From: Entoloma clypeatum
Taxonomy: Eukaryota > Basidiomycota > Agaricomycetes > Agaricales > Entolomataceae
Direction of reading: 5' to 3'
DNA length: 64,000 bases
Assembly: GCA_963565915.1 (NCBI GenBank)
Contig: OY751488.1
Location: forward strand, 1,736,001 to 1,800,000
The notes beneath the pieces were generated by a model. That model searched no databases. It was not told the origin of the DNA and saw only the letters and a list, made by a program, of their open reading frames with translations. The position numbers and the translations under genes were made by a program. Below, piece by piece: positions 41,755 to 51,605 of this stretch (position 1 is the first letter of the stretch; the number at the start of each line of letters is the position of its first letter).

Positions 41755-42044
41755 CCGTCAAGAAGCTCTTTAACGAGTCTCTGCTCGTCTGTAGGCAACA
41801 GTGTGAAGTCGTTGCTGGTGCGCAAGTCGCCTAGACCAAGCAGATCGAAGGCATCGAAATCATTATTGCCTCTTGCAAGCCCTGCTAAGGATAACAAACA
41901 TGTCTCGCCCTTGAAATTTGAATCCAACGGATTGTCGCTTACATATGGTTTTGGGTTCCCATGAATTACAACCAAAGTTCCAGACGGAGCGCTTGTTGAT
42001 CGTGAGGGGTCTTCATTTTCTATATTTGAATGATTGACGTGATT

Positions 42045-42485
42045 TCACGTAGCTAGCGTCAAGATTCGGAATTTTATGACCGACCTACTACCTCGTCCGG
42101 AATGTATGTAAATACAGGATAGTACCATCACCATCACCGATGATGTTCCTCTCAAGTTGTAGGAAATAGAAAGGCTCAGCTTATATATGATCAGTTTGTC
42201 GCAACCAATCAATCCATCTATTTTCGTCACAGCAGTATGTTTGCAGTTTGCACCCTTCTCCGGAGCCTCTTGATATTCGATTAACTAGGAATCCCAACTT
42301 CGTATAGAAGATTTAAACCGAAGGTTCTCAAAAGTAGACGTGGCTGCAGCAGAGATCGCGCGTTCCAGTATGTCAAACGCCTGGGTTGAAGACTCGAAAG
42401 ATGACATCCCAGGTGTAAAGAAAATATACAGTATATCTGTTCCTCTCGAAAGTGATACACAGCCGTCAAAAATTTGATTACTCAC
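42045..42485 (-). pseudogene. Uncharacterised reading frame with an internal stop
   Basis: One frame reads MSNQIFDGCVSLSRGTD ... FENLRFKSSIRSW, meets a TAG near 42285, and continues in phase (LIEYQEAPEKGANCKHTAV, IDGLIGCDKLIIYKLSLS). It may be upstream exons of the gene at 40654-41992 with an intron over the stop, or a degenerate gene. No domain was recognised. Confidence 0.25.
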
Positions 42486-42848
42486 TTGTGGGTACCCCCC
42501 GTACTACTCGGCTATTCATATTCATGTAGACGCTGGCTGGATCTACTTAGTAGCCCGAAAACGCCACGTGGCAGGCATACTCTTGTTCTGTTCCTTGATA
42601 TGATGCTAAGCCAAAAGCTTCACAGACCATGCTGGAAACACGCACCTGAGGCGTGGTTGGGAACTCGTGCATATGCGATGATTATCGTATTCGTGGGGTG
42701 ACATATGGCGGCGTATATGCAACATCAATAATAGTGAATATCAGGCAATGAGAGCAAGGAGATATAAATAATACATATCGGAGTCATGATAACGGTAAGC
42801 AGGACATAGGGCGATGGCATCGCATGACAAGGTGGGGGGGGGGGGGGG

Positions 42849-43774
42849 TCAAACATTCAGGATACCTGGATCTATATCGCCGTTAGATGTTCTCCATTTC
42901 CAGATGACTGCCCATGGCCAACGGCGGGAAGGAACCACTGATTCGACGACAGTGGCGGCTTCATTGTTTAGTGTCGTAGCGGCAGACCGACAGGTACCTT
43001 GAGTATGAGATCAGTGACTGTGTAGAACAACACATCGGTACCTACCCGAACGCACTACAGTAACTTCGACGGGCGAGGAAACCTGAACGGCTACAGGAGG
43101 GATACCAGATTCCTCAACTGTCTTATCCATATCAGCTGCAGGAGTTCAATTCAATGCTCACTACCGTCGTGGTTACGACTAACCTTCACTGCATTCGTCG
43201 AATGAAGCTGTACAACCGTCACCGACTTCTGATTCGCAACTTGAAGACGTATTTGTTTGTCGGCGGCGTTTGTTTTGTTCGCTGGTTGTCTATTGAGAGG
43301 ATGAGAACGATGGTCATGATCATGATGAAATCTTCTTCTTCGCATCACTAACCACTAATTCCCCTCGTAGTATCTTTACGTCGTCTGAGATCCTCGTGAT
43401 ATCCACCGAGAGACCTCGGAATAGAGCGACATACTCTGCTACTAATGTCGTAGCTCGGTATGTGCGTTCCCGAACGGCATCTCCAGACCTTTCCAAACTG
43501 TCCTCCACGTCAAAGGTTTGAATTACAGCAAGTAAAGAATGATTTACGTTGAATAATTTTCGTTGAACCTTGTGCAGAAATGCTCGGGAAGCAGGTCATC
43601 AGCCTTTGATTTCTCGTAGATCACCTTGGTTTCCTCCAGCAACTCGTCCAAGATCTTTATGCGTCTACCAGGGAGGTGACTGCCTGAGTACAGTGCAAGG
43701 GAAACGATTGTGCTGGTGAGGGCGAGTCCTCCGACGAAGAGGTTGAATACGTTGGAACCTTGGCTATTAGCCAT
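42849..43774 (-). CDS. Hypothetical protein with N-terminal membrane segment
   Basis: A probable five-exon gene. Exon 1 starts MANSQGSNVFNLF at 43774. A hydrophobic stretch, FVGGLALTSTIVSLALY, predicts one membrane span or anchor near residues 12-30, and a charged helix follows (IKILDELLEETKVIYEKSK). Exon 2 continues SGDAVRERTYRATTLVAEY ... ITRISDDVKILRGEL. Later short exons (SVTVVQLHSTNAV, IPPVAVQVSSPVEVTVV) end in SNGDIDPGILNV with TGA at 42851-42849. Exon borders are inferred from GT/AG sites. The type, a short anchored coiled-coil protein, is common in mushroom genomes but has no known function. It shares a 180-bp divergent upstream region with the kinase-like gene. Confidence 0.5.
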
Positions 43775-43955
43775 GGTTTTCAGATGAGTGGATGGATGGT
43801 GTATCGTTCGATGAACATGAGGCCTTAAAGTTTGCTATGTAGTTCAAGCATAAACTCCGCTCGGGGGGACCCTTGGAGCTGAAACGAGCATCAACTGGCC
43901 ACATTGATGCCTCGATGTCCTCAATCGCAACGCAGCCACAACGTTTTCGGTCTAA

Positions 43956-45389
43956 ATGAATCCCAGATTACTCATATGTTACTTGCACGGCGATATTGAC
44001 TCGATCCCACTCTTTTCAAATGTGGCGTCCGCCCCCGCTTCCAAATCAGCCTACGACATTCTCGACGAGCAAGAACTGAAATGGCGCGACCGTTACCACT
44101 TTTTCCTTGAGCGTGGATTCATGCTACGCCCTCGTTACGCTCCTGGATGGACGCCGTCTTGGATTGGAAAACCAATTGACCCTTGGCAATGTGAGGACGC
44201 TATTGTAGCATTCGTTCGTCGTTGTTTTCAACTTCTGTCTGCTCTTCCTGTCTCATCAGATTCGTTCGACTCAGCTTCCCTCCTTATTGGATGCCCATCA
44301 GGTTGAATCTGGTCGAGCGGTTTGTATCAAAATGATTACGAAGCGGACGCATGAAGTAGCGATCGCAATATATCTGTCCTCGGCGTCCTCGCAAGATTCG
44401 ACAAACCACTGCGTCTTCGTCTTCGATTCCTTTCCAGACCCGATTTGTCCTGATGTTCATTATCTCGTCATGCCATTGTTACGACCCTTCGACGACCCGG
44501 ATTTCGCAGCAGTCGGCGAAGTCATTGATTTCACCACTCAAACTCTCGAGGTCTAAAATTTTCTCAATGTCAACGCTCTCCTTGACTCGAGCTGACCAAA
44601 TTGTCAGGGTATGACCTTCATGCATAGCAAACTTGTTGCACACGTGTAGGTACATTCATAAATCACCACGTAGGATGTTGCCTGACATTCGACAGAGATC
44701 TCACCGGTCCCAATATAATGATGGATGCCTCACCAATAATACCTGGCGGGTGGCATTTTCGTTCGCCCAGTTTTTCACCGAATAGAACACAAGTCATCGC
44801 GCCTCTTGCTCGCATTGACAATCCCGTCCGCTACGTCATCATCGACTATGATTGTTCCGTTCGGTTTTTCCCTGGTCAAAGCCCGATTATCGAAGGTTTA
44901 GGGGGGCGTGATAACGATCCTCCAGAGCTTGCCGCACCACGACGACCTTTCGATCATTTCAAGTTGGATGTCTTTACACTGGGGAACGTGTTCCTCAAAG
45001 ATTTCAGGCAGGTGCGTCGACTCGCGATCTAACGACTACTAACGACCATATTGAAGTACATCTTTAATTTTTAGAAGTATCTAGGGCTGGACTTCCTTGA
45101 CAGCCTCATCAAAATCATGATGACCCGTGACTTTCACCAGCGACCCACTGCTCAGCAGGCACTCGAACACTGGTATGAAGTCAAGTCGAATCTGAGTCAC
45201 AACATCTCTCGCCTGCGGCTCCGCAAACCGGATGCATCCGTCAGCGATACACTCATGCATACCCTCGCGGATGGCATCGTCAATCTTGCGTGGTTATTTG
45301 ATGGCGAGGTAAGCTGGTAATTTCACTCTTTTTTGCTACCTCCTCTAATACAGGCCCTCCAGGAATCGAAATCCTTGGCCACTACGTGA
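43956..45389 (+). CDS. Protein kinase-like protein (basidiomycete family)
   Basis: Starts MNPRLLICYLHG at 43956. An N-terminal DILDEQELKWRDRYHFFLERGFMLRPRY ends with WTPSW; this segment, given here in words after the first residues, is typical of a kinase-like family of mushrooms. The kinase fold follows: VCIKMI (lysine strand), YLVMPLLRPFDDPDF (hinge), and the catalytic loop HRDLTGPNIMM, whose H and RD are joined across a 52-nt intron (44644-44695). DFG is replaced by DYD (IIDYDCSVRF). Other introns: about 44213-44260 (uncertain), 44551-44607, 45012-45074 and 45309-45353. Stop at 45387-45389. With the glycine loop not evident, activity is uncertain; the protein may be a pseudokinase. Confidence 0.7.
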
Positions 45390-45602
45390 TGTGAGGGCCA
45401 ACCACCTTGTCGCCTTCAAGTTGCGCCGGATGAAATTACCCAAAGCGGAAGGACACATCATGGAAATCTGATCTTCCTTACGATTATCGACTGGCGGAAG
45501 CATGCTATAGTATGTTTTGCTTCGCTGTGGTACCACGCACCCCAGTCTCCCATAGCCAGACTGACGAATGAGTGTCTTTTTGAAGTGAGGGAGGACGACA
45601 CT

Positions 45603-45944
45603 CTATCACGCGTCTGAGTGAGATCCAACTCCTCGGCGAGACGGCCCACTTCCCAGATCCATCTCCTACATTGCTGTCGACAGCTACTGACGTAGCGGGA
45701 ATCAACTCCTTTAAATATGCGACCGGTTGACCAGTGACACTGAGTCGGCCCCAACAGCCTCCGTTCATCGGCGTCTTGACTGGAAAAGAAACCATAAGAA
45801 ATACCTTGAACGGCTCTTTAGCATCAGCAATCCGAGAGTTGAATTTTAAAAGCAGAAACATAGCGTCTGGAACTTGAAACTGCCCTGGTACAAAATTCGT
45901 CCACGAGATCCCTAACAATCCGATGGTCGACCAAATCCCCGGAA
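45603..45944 (-). repeat. Inverted duplication, copy 1
   Basis: About 340 bp that recur inverted at 49003-49335, on the other side of tRNA-Gly and BPL1. Shared words include GTCGCATATTTAAAGGAGTT and TCAGACGCGTGATAGA. Open frames cross it (45505-46107 minus; QPVAYLKELIPATSVAV), but the two copies keep different frames open, so a coding role is doubtful. 45390-45602 and 45945-46515 hold nothing else recognised. Confidence 0.65.
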
Positions 45945-46515
45945 CGATAACCAGCGAATTGCAAAGAGATACGCTTGACAACTGAGAAGCAAGAGCCGCT
46001 GGCCCTGCGAACAATCGAAAAGGCGATTCACGGAGTGACCATTCTTTGCTCCTGGAACAGCTTACTATGCTGCCCGGGCCGAGCGTCGCCTCCATCTCCA
46101 CTATCACCTCGGAACGCGTACAACGATCCTCAAGGCTGGGTGGATAGCACGGCCGCCACGAGTCTTTGCTGGCTCTACTAGTGAAGCCTTGCGTGAGACT
46201 GGCAAGGCAGTTGGCTTGTTAGTGTTTTATTTATGTCATTTACAACCCCTACCTATTGTGCATCGTTCGTCATTGGTTCACGAGTATGATATATATTCGT
46301 CATAGAATATCTTTGGCCCGAGGAAGAATGAGATGTCTGTCTCTGGGCCATGTACCCTCTTCTGTTTGCATTTCGTGAAAAAGAGATGGCTAGTAGTAGT
46401 ACGATGTACAATAGAAATTGCTCATACCAAGTAAATGAAATACGGCCAATGTGGCCGAGATAGCCAGTACAGCTAGACTGATGATACAAAATATAAAAAA
46501 TGTGCAAAAATGATA

Positions 46516-46599
46516 TGCATTGGCCGGGAGTCGAACCCGGAGCTAGGCCAACCACTTGGAGGATGGGAAGACCCAATGTTACCGCTACACCACCAATGC
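46516..46599 (-). tRNA. tRNA-Gly (anticodon CCC) with 13-nt intron
   Basis: The minus strand folds as a cloverleaf. The acceptor GCATTGG pairs with CCAATGC. The T arm is CCGGGTTCGACTCCCGG. The anticodon stem GGGTC/GGCCT encloses TTCCCA, then a 13-nt intron (TCCTCCAAGTGGT), then T. U33 is present and the anticodon reads CCC. A T-run downstream (46501-46510 on the complementary strand) can end RNA polymerase III transcription. The D arm is GTGTAGCGGTAACA. Confidence 0.88.
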
Positions 46600-46695
46600 T
46601 CATGTTCCGGTGATCCATCTAGCCACTTTGTTCATGAAAGCTCTCCGACGACTTGCGCTAGTAAAAAAAAAAATTACAAAAAGTAGTAACTTGGA

Positions 46696-48843
46696 ATGAA
46701 CGTTCTAGTCTATTTAGGACCAGAGACCCTCCAGCAATCGCTGGATGATACAACGACCACTCTCCGCTCTATTCTCCTCCCTCACTACTCTGTCCAAACC
46801 ATCTCCCAGAACCACCTAATCACTCAACCGTGGTCAATCTCCTGTGCTCTCCTCGTGCTTCCTCGATGTACCGCTAGACTCAACCCACAGGCAAGCGATT
46901 CCATCAAAAAGTACGTGGACACGGGCGGATCGTTGCTCGCGTTCTCAGCTGGCGCCGTGACTGCGCTCCGCGATCAGAGTGAGGGCTCCAAAGATTTCCT
47001 GCTAGGATTCTACGACGACGATGCTAGAAAAGATATACATCTCACTTTTCACCCTCCAGGAGAGGAAGCCTTGTCACCGCGGACTGTGACTTTAAGAACG
47101 CCTGAGGGTGATCTGATCGAGAGGATCCGGGATACTGGGCTAGTGAGCATTGTTGGATTCGGAACGTCCCAGACAAACGCACGCGTTCTGGCGAGTTACG
47201 ATGATGGCGCCGTTGCTGGTGTCCAGTGCCGCACCGGACGTGGCAAAATCATCGTCTGGGCGTCATCTCTTGAATCTCCGCTGACCGCCGAGGGATCTGC
47301 CTCGTCCATCGTATCTACGGCGGTTCGGAGCATCCCCTCGGAGGAACGACGTCGACTGTATCTCCTAAGGAATGGCTTGATCTCTTTACCTCTACATCTC
47401 CCAGCATCTCCCGAGGAACAAAAGCCCGTATCGCACCCACTCCCCCAATTCCTCTCATCATCCCCTCTATCTTCGTTTAATATCGTCTCGGAAGTCGCAG
47501 ACTCCATCGCCGCACCGTCCCATGGCTCACAACTCAGCGTGTTCAAAGACAACAACGACACTTTCCACTTTCACCACCTCGCGAAGAGTGATGAGCTCCT
47601 CAAGACGACTCGCGAAACCGTCCCGGCCTCGACAGACCCCGCACAATGGCAACCGAAACACATCATCCTCTGCAGCGACGCCCTTCCTATGCGAGACCAA
47701 ACACCGCTATTCGACCTGCATCTCTACTATACATCGCTGTCCCAAGCTCGCCAAATCCAGCACCTCCCAGCAGAACCCGCATCTAGAGATGCCTGGGGCC
47801 TCGGCGAAGCCCTCCTCTACGGCGAAGTCGTAACCAGCACACAGACCATGCTCGACAGGTCCGTATACACCCTTCCCCATCATAATCACATCGCCTCACA
47901 GACCCCATTGACCCTTGCCACACAGAAACCCACGCCTGCTTTCCCGCCTCCCGCCCCCCTTCGTCTCCCTTGCGTCCTACCAACTCGCCGGGCGCGGGCG
48001 CGGCGCCAATATCTGGCTGTCACCTCCAGGATCCCTCCTCTTCTCCGTCGTCCTCCGCGTGTCGTCACTCCAGTTCCCCGCGAGTAAGCTGGTGTTCGTG
48101 CAGTACCTGTTTGCGCTCGCTGTTGCGGAGGCGTGTCGTCAGGGGAGCGTGCTCGGGCCCGGGAGGGGGGAGAGGGTGCGAGTCAAGTGGCCGAATGACT
48201 TGTATGCTGTTGTCGGTAGTGGTGGCGGAGGGGAGGAGCAGAGGAAGAAGGTTGGTGGGATATTGGTGAATACGAGCTTTGGAGGTGGGAAGATTGATAT
48301 TGTGATTGGTGAATACATCTTTTCTACATATCCGTTATGGGTGCCGCTCTCGTATGACTGAACATTTACAACATTCTCTTGTAGGCTGTGGGTTGAACGT
48401 CCTCAACGAAGAACCCATATTCTCATTGGCACAGCTGCTGCCTCCCGACCAACGCCGCGCGCTCTCAGTCGAGCGCACACTCGCCACGATCCTCCCCCAT
48501 TTTGAAAAGCTGTGGAACAGGTTCATCGCGGACCGCGGGTCTTTCGACTCGTTCATGGATCTGTACCTCGAGCGATGGTTACACTCGTACGCTTTCCCTT
48601 CCCCCCTTTCATAGCTCAACCCAAAAGCTTATGAGCCTTTTGTGAAATGCACGCAGGGACCAGCTGGTCACGCTGACCACCCTCTCACCGCCGAAACGCG
48701 TCCGGATTGTGGGGCTCACGTCGGATCATGGGCTGTTGCGCACTGTGCTCGTTGAGAGCGGTGGCGGTGGGGGGTTTGTGGACTTGCAGCCGGACGGAAA
48801 TAGTTTTGATATGATGGCGGGGTTGATCAAGACCAAGACATGA
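46696..48843 (+). CDS. BPL1: Biotin-protein ligase
   Basis: The enzyme that attaches biotin to acetyl-CoA carboxylase and pyruvate carboxylase in two steps through biotinyl-AMP. The N-terminal half (MNVLVYLGPETLQQSL; GGSLLAFSAGAV) is the glutamine-amidotransferase-like extension of eukaryotic ligases. The catalytic half has GEVVTSTQTMLDR, the biotin/ATP loop GRGRGANIWLSPPGSLLFS, VKWPNDLYAV, KVGGILVNT and GCGLNV. The C-terminal domain is GFVDLQPDGNSFDMM. Four exons: 46696-47858, 47926-48308, 48385-48586, 48657-48843, with GT-AG introns of 67, 76 and 70 nt. The frame is intact. It stands downstream of a divergent tRNA-Gly. Confidence 0.95.
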
Positions 48844-49002
48844 CCTGTTGTGCATCCCTTGCGTGTATTTTTTTTGATATATAGTATACTTGTATGCATA
48901 TCCGCCACATGTATGTAGCCTTAGGTTTTCCTACCACCATGGTCCCGTCGGGCGGCCGAAACACTCGAGTGCATGGTTGTATTTCATTCAGGATAAGTAT
49001 TC

Positions 49003-49335
49003 CCCTGGTCGACCATAGGATTGTTCGGGATCTCGTGGATGAGTATATGGGCAGTTTCAAGTTCCAGTTTTGCTTTTGGAATTCAACATGGACTCTCGGA
49101 TTGTTGACGCTAAAGAGCCGTTCAAGGTATTTCTCGTGGTTTTCTTTTCCAGTAAAGACAGCGATGAACCGAGGCTGTTCAGGACGACCCAGTGTCACTG
49201 TTCAACCGGTCGCATATTCAAAGGAGTTGGTTCCCGCTGCGTCAGTAGCTGTGGAAGGCAATGTTGGCGATAGATCTGGATCGGAGGTGGGCCCTCTCTC
49301 CGAGGAGTTGGATCTCGCTCAGACGCGTGATAGAC
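49003..49335 (+). repeat. Inverted duplication, copy 2
   Basis: The counterpart of 45603-45944, read on the plus strand (GTCGCATATTCAAAGGAGTT; TCAGACGCGTGATAGA). Frame-breaking differences suggest neither copy is under strong coding constraint. BPL1 ends 160 bp upstream. Confidence 0.65.
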
Positions 49336-50053
49336 TCGGAGGTTAGTATGAGTACAGCATGGGTTTCTTGCACGACAGGCATTTCAGACGGAAGGATAGG
49401 ATTTTGCCTGGAGATGCCAGCAAGAAAGGCTCACGAAAAAAAAAGAGTTCAATTCACCAATGCCAGGCTGACCAAGGAGCGAGCAGCCGCACATGAGCGC
49501 GTCCGGCACCTTGGCGCGTGCGTTCCAGAGACGGTTTCGTATGCTTTGGGCACTGCAAACAGGAAACCAGCGGTACGAGACAGGAGGGAGATATAGAGAT
49601 TCTGTCCCACCACAGTCCAAGGATTATCGGGGCCCAGCGATCACGATAGGTCCTCTACAGACGAGAAAAGGACGGAGAAGGCTTGCATGACGACTCAGGG
49701 TTTCTTCCGAGTCGATGTGTCCTGCCCAGGGTGTGCTTTTCACTCATAACGTGTGGTCGGAAACCTTGTACTGTTGGTTAATAAGTTTCCAAAGTCCATA
49801 GCCCATTGGGCAACAGGCTTCTTCCACATGGTCCCCTACCACAGCACTAACTAGACTGTGGTTTGGTCAACTGTTGTGTTTGAAAAGACTGTTGCCCAAT
49901 AGGTTATGGGCCCCGGTGAGATGATGTAGGGAATGATTCAGGTTCAACGGTGATGTGATGGATCGAACTTGAAGGTGACCTGATTGGCATGTATTCCTGT
50001 GCAAGCTTCTTGGCTAGCCTTCGACCCTCCTGGCTGGACTAACCAACCTCCAA
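49336..50053. other. Intergenic, with an inverted-repeat pair and a tRNA-Met-type primer motif
   Basis: No supported gene. CCATAGCCCATTGGGCAACAG (49796-49816) and the near reverse complement at 49889-49909 (19 of 21 match) enclose about 70 bp. Just beyond, 49902-49914 reads GGTTATGGGCCCC, the same word that follows the Copia 5' LTR. This may be a Copia LTR relic or a small MITE. Confidence 0.4.
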
Positions 50054-51334
50054 ATGAAAGCCTCATGCGGGGGACACGGCCGCCGCACGTTTTTCGCTTA
50101 TGACCAGCCTACTTATCTCGTCGCCAGCACCACCTCCCTCTTCCTTCACTCCATGATGGAAGACCTCCCGTCAGCTGTCACTGTCCTCTGGTCGATCCAT
50201 GGGGAAGTCATCGGTTGGCCCACCTTCTGGATCCTCCTCTTTTCATCCCTCTTCGTCTACGCTGCCTCCGCTGCCAGCCGTCCGGTACCGCTGACCGTGA
50301 GGCAACGGGCCCCGCCTCCGGTGACCAGACGCAAGGTGCAGCTGAAGAAAGTCCTCGAAGCCGAACGGAGAGTCCGCGCTGCCGAACTTACATCACCCTC
50401 CCGCACCACCTTCCCCTTCCTCCACCTCCCCCCCGAACTCCAACTCTCCATCCTAACCCACTGCGCCGACTCCCCCCAGTCCTACCGCGCCCTCTCCCTC
50501 GTCTCCCGCTACACCCACGCCTCCACCCTCCGCGCCTGCCTCCCGCACCTCCCCATCACCCTCCTCACCACTCGCGCCCTCTCCTCCTTCGTCTCCCTCC
50601 TCCAACGCCACATCCACATCCACCCCACCCTCGCCGGCATCGGCACCCTCGTCCGCCGCCTCTGGGTCACCCCCATCTCCGAGAACACACACGACCGCGA
50701 CATGGCCCGCGCCATCCTCGCCGCCTGCCCGCGCGTCCGCGTCCTCGCCTGCGACGCCCAAACCCTCACCTACGCCGTCGGCCTCGCGCCGCGCCACAGA
50801 CACCTGCTCTGCACGCACCTCACCCTGCTCATGAGCAATCGAGGCTGGGACGTGGGCCTTGCCAGCACGCCCAACGGCGCGCGCTTCCTCCGCCAGCTGA
50901 CGCACCTCCGCGTCATGGGCGAGCAGCTCGTCCCCTCCCTCCCAACGGCGCCGCTCACCAGGCTCACGCATCTATCATACGCCCAGCACACACGCCCGAC
51001 GTTCCTCCAGCACATAAACCCACCATCACATACACACGTCCAACACACACACCCTTCCTTACCCCCCCTCTCCTATCCCCCCCATCCACCCGCATGTGAC
51101 CCAACCCCCAACCCCAAACCACATACAATCACACTGGACCCCGCCGTCTTCCCTTCCCTGAGGCTCACCATCGTCACCAGGCGCTGCGACCGCCAGCTGC
51201 CGCAACCACACCGGTTCGAGAACAACCTCGTCTTACTGCTTTTCCCTAGTGAAATGACGGAGATGGAGCTCTGGAGAGGAAAGACCATATGGGATCAAGC
51301 GGAGAATGCTTTGCCCGCCGCGAACAAGTCCTGA
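50054..51334 (+). CDS. F-box-like protein with N-terminal hydrophobic segment
   Basis: A 426-codon frame starting MKASCGGHGRRTFF; a later ATG at 50153 (MMEDLPSAV) is an alternative start. A hydrophobic segment, PTFWILLFSSLFVYAASAAS, may anchor it. Around residues 120-160, FLHLPPELQLSILTHC ... YRALSLVSRYTHAST matches the F-box pattern, which would link a substrate to an SCF ubiquitin ligase. The rest is Leu-rich without clear repeats. A His/Pro-rich stretch near 51010-51130 is unlike its surroundings and may be an unrecognised intron. Codons are strongly C-ending, which keeps other frames open. Function beyond the F-box is unknown. Confidence 0.7.
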   Translation: MKASCGGHGRRTFFAYDQPTYLVASTTSLFLHSMMEDLPSAVTVLWSIHGEVIGWPTFWILLFSSLFVYAASAASRPVPLTVRQRAPPPVTRRKVQLKKVLEAERRVRAAELTSPSRTTFPFLHLPPELQLSILTHCADSPQSYRALSLVSRYTHASTLRACLPHLPITLLTTRALSSFVSLLQRHIHIHPTLAGIGTLVRRLWVTPISENTHDRDMARAILAACPRVRVLACDAQTLTYAVGLAPRHRHLLCTHLTLLMSNRGWDVGLASTPNGARFLRQLTHLRVMGEQLVPSLPTAPLTRLTHLSYAQHTRPTFLQHINPPSHTHVQHTHPSLPPLSYPPHPPACDPTPNPKPHTITLDPAVFPSLRLTIVTRRCDRQLPQPHRFENNLVLLLFPSEMTEMELWRGKTIWDQAENALPAANKS

Positions 51335-51605
51335 AAAGCTTTCTGGATAATATTTATATCCACATGACTTTTTGACTGGGTTATTTATCTACGGAGCACC
51401 ATCCTATACCCAACAGCTTTGTATATCATTAAAGGAAACCATCATAGCATTCGAGAAGAGAAAAAAAAAATCTTTCACTTCATCCGAATACCAGGAATCA
51501 TCCATTATTCGTGTTGCCCGAAAGAAAAGAAAAAAAACTCGATAAATAGATCAGTCGATAGCATTGTACACATCCCCGAAACAGTCTAGTCCATCCATCA
51601 ACACC

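Larger units (their letters stand above)
40654..41992 (-). pseudogene. Host gene 3' end, split by a hAT-like element
   Basis: A minus-strand exon of unknown function (phrases LVVIHGNPKPYVSDNPLD and LPTDEQRLVKELLDG). At 41762 it runs into the 8-bp target duplication of the element 40714-41754. On the other side, from 40705, the same frame continues for 17 codons (RVRFCEEEESRSEGK) to a TGA at 40656-40654. The phase is restored exactly when the element and one duplication are ignored, so the element landed in the last coding exon. The upstream acceptor may be the TATAG near 42022. The earlier exons are not clear. The protein was not recognised. Confidence 0.6.

Noticed and set aside
42833..42848. 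G-run as a quadruplex regulatory site
   Set aside because: A single homopolymer next to a stop codon; nothing else supports function, and its length may be a sequencing artefact.
45505..46107. 200-codon minus-strand frame as a gene
   Set aside because: Its duplicate at 49003-49335 keeps a different frame open, and no domain was recognised.
50215..51099. Long open frames overlapping the F-box-like gene (294 codons plus strand, 172 codons minus strand)
   Set aside because: They are Pro/His/Arg- or Gly/Glu-rich and follow from the strongly C-ending codons of the real gene; no domain is visible.
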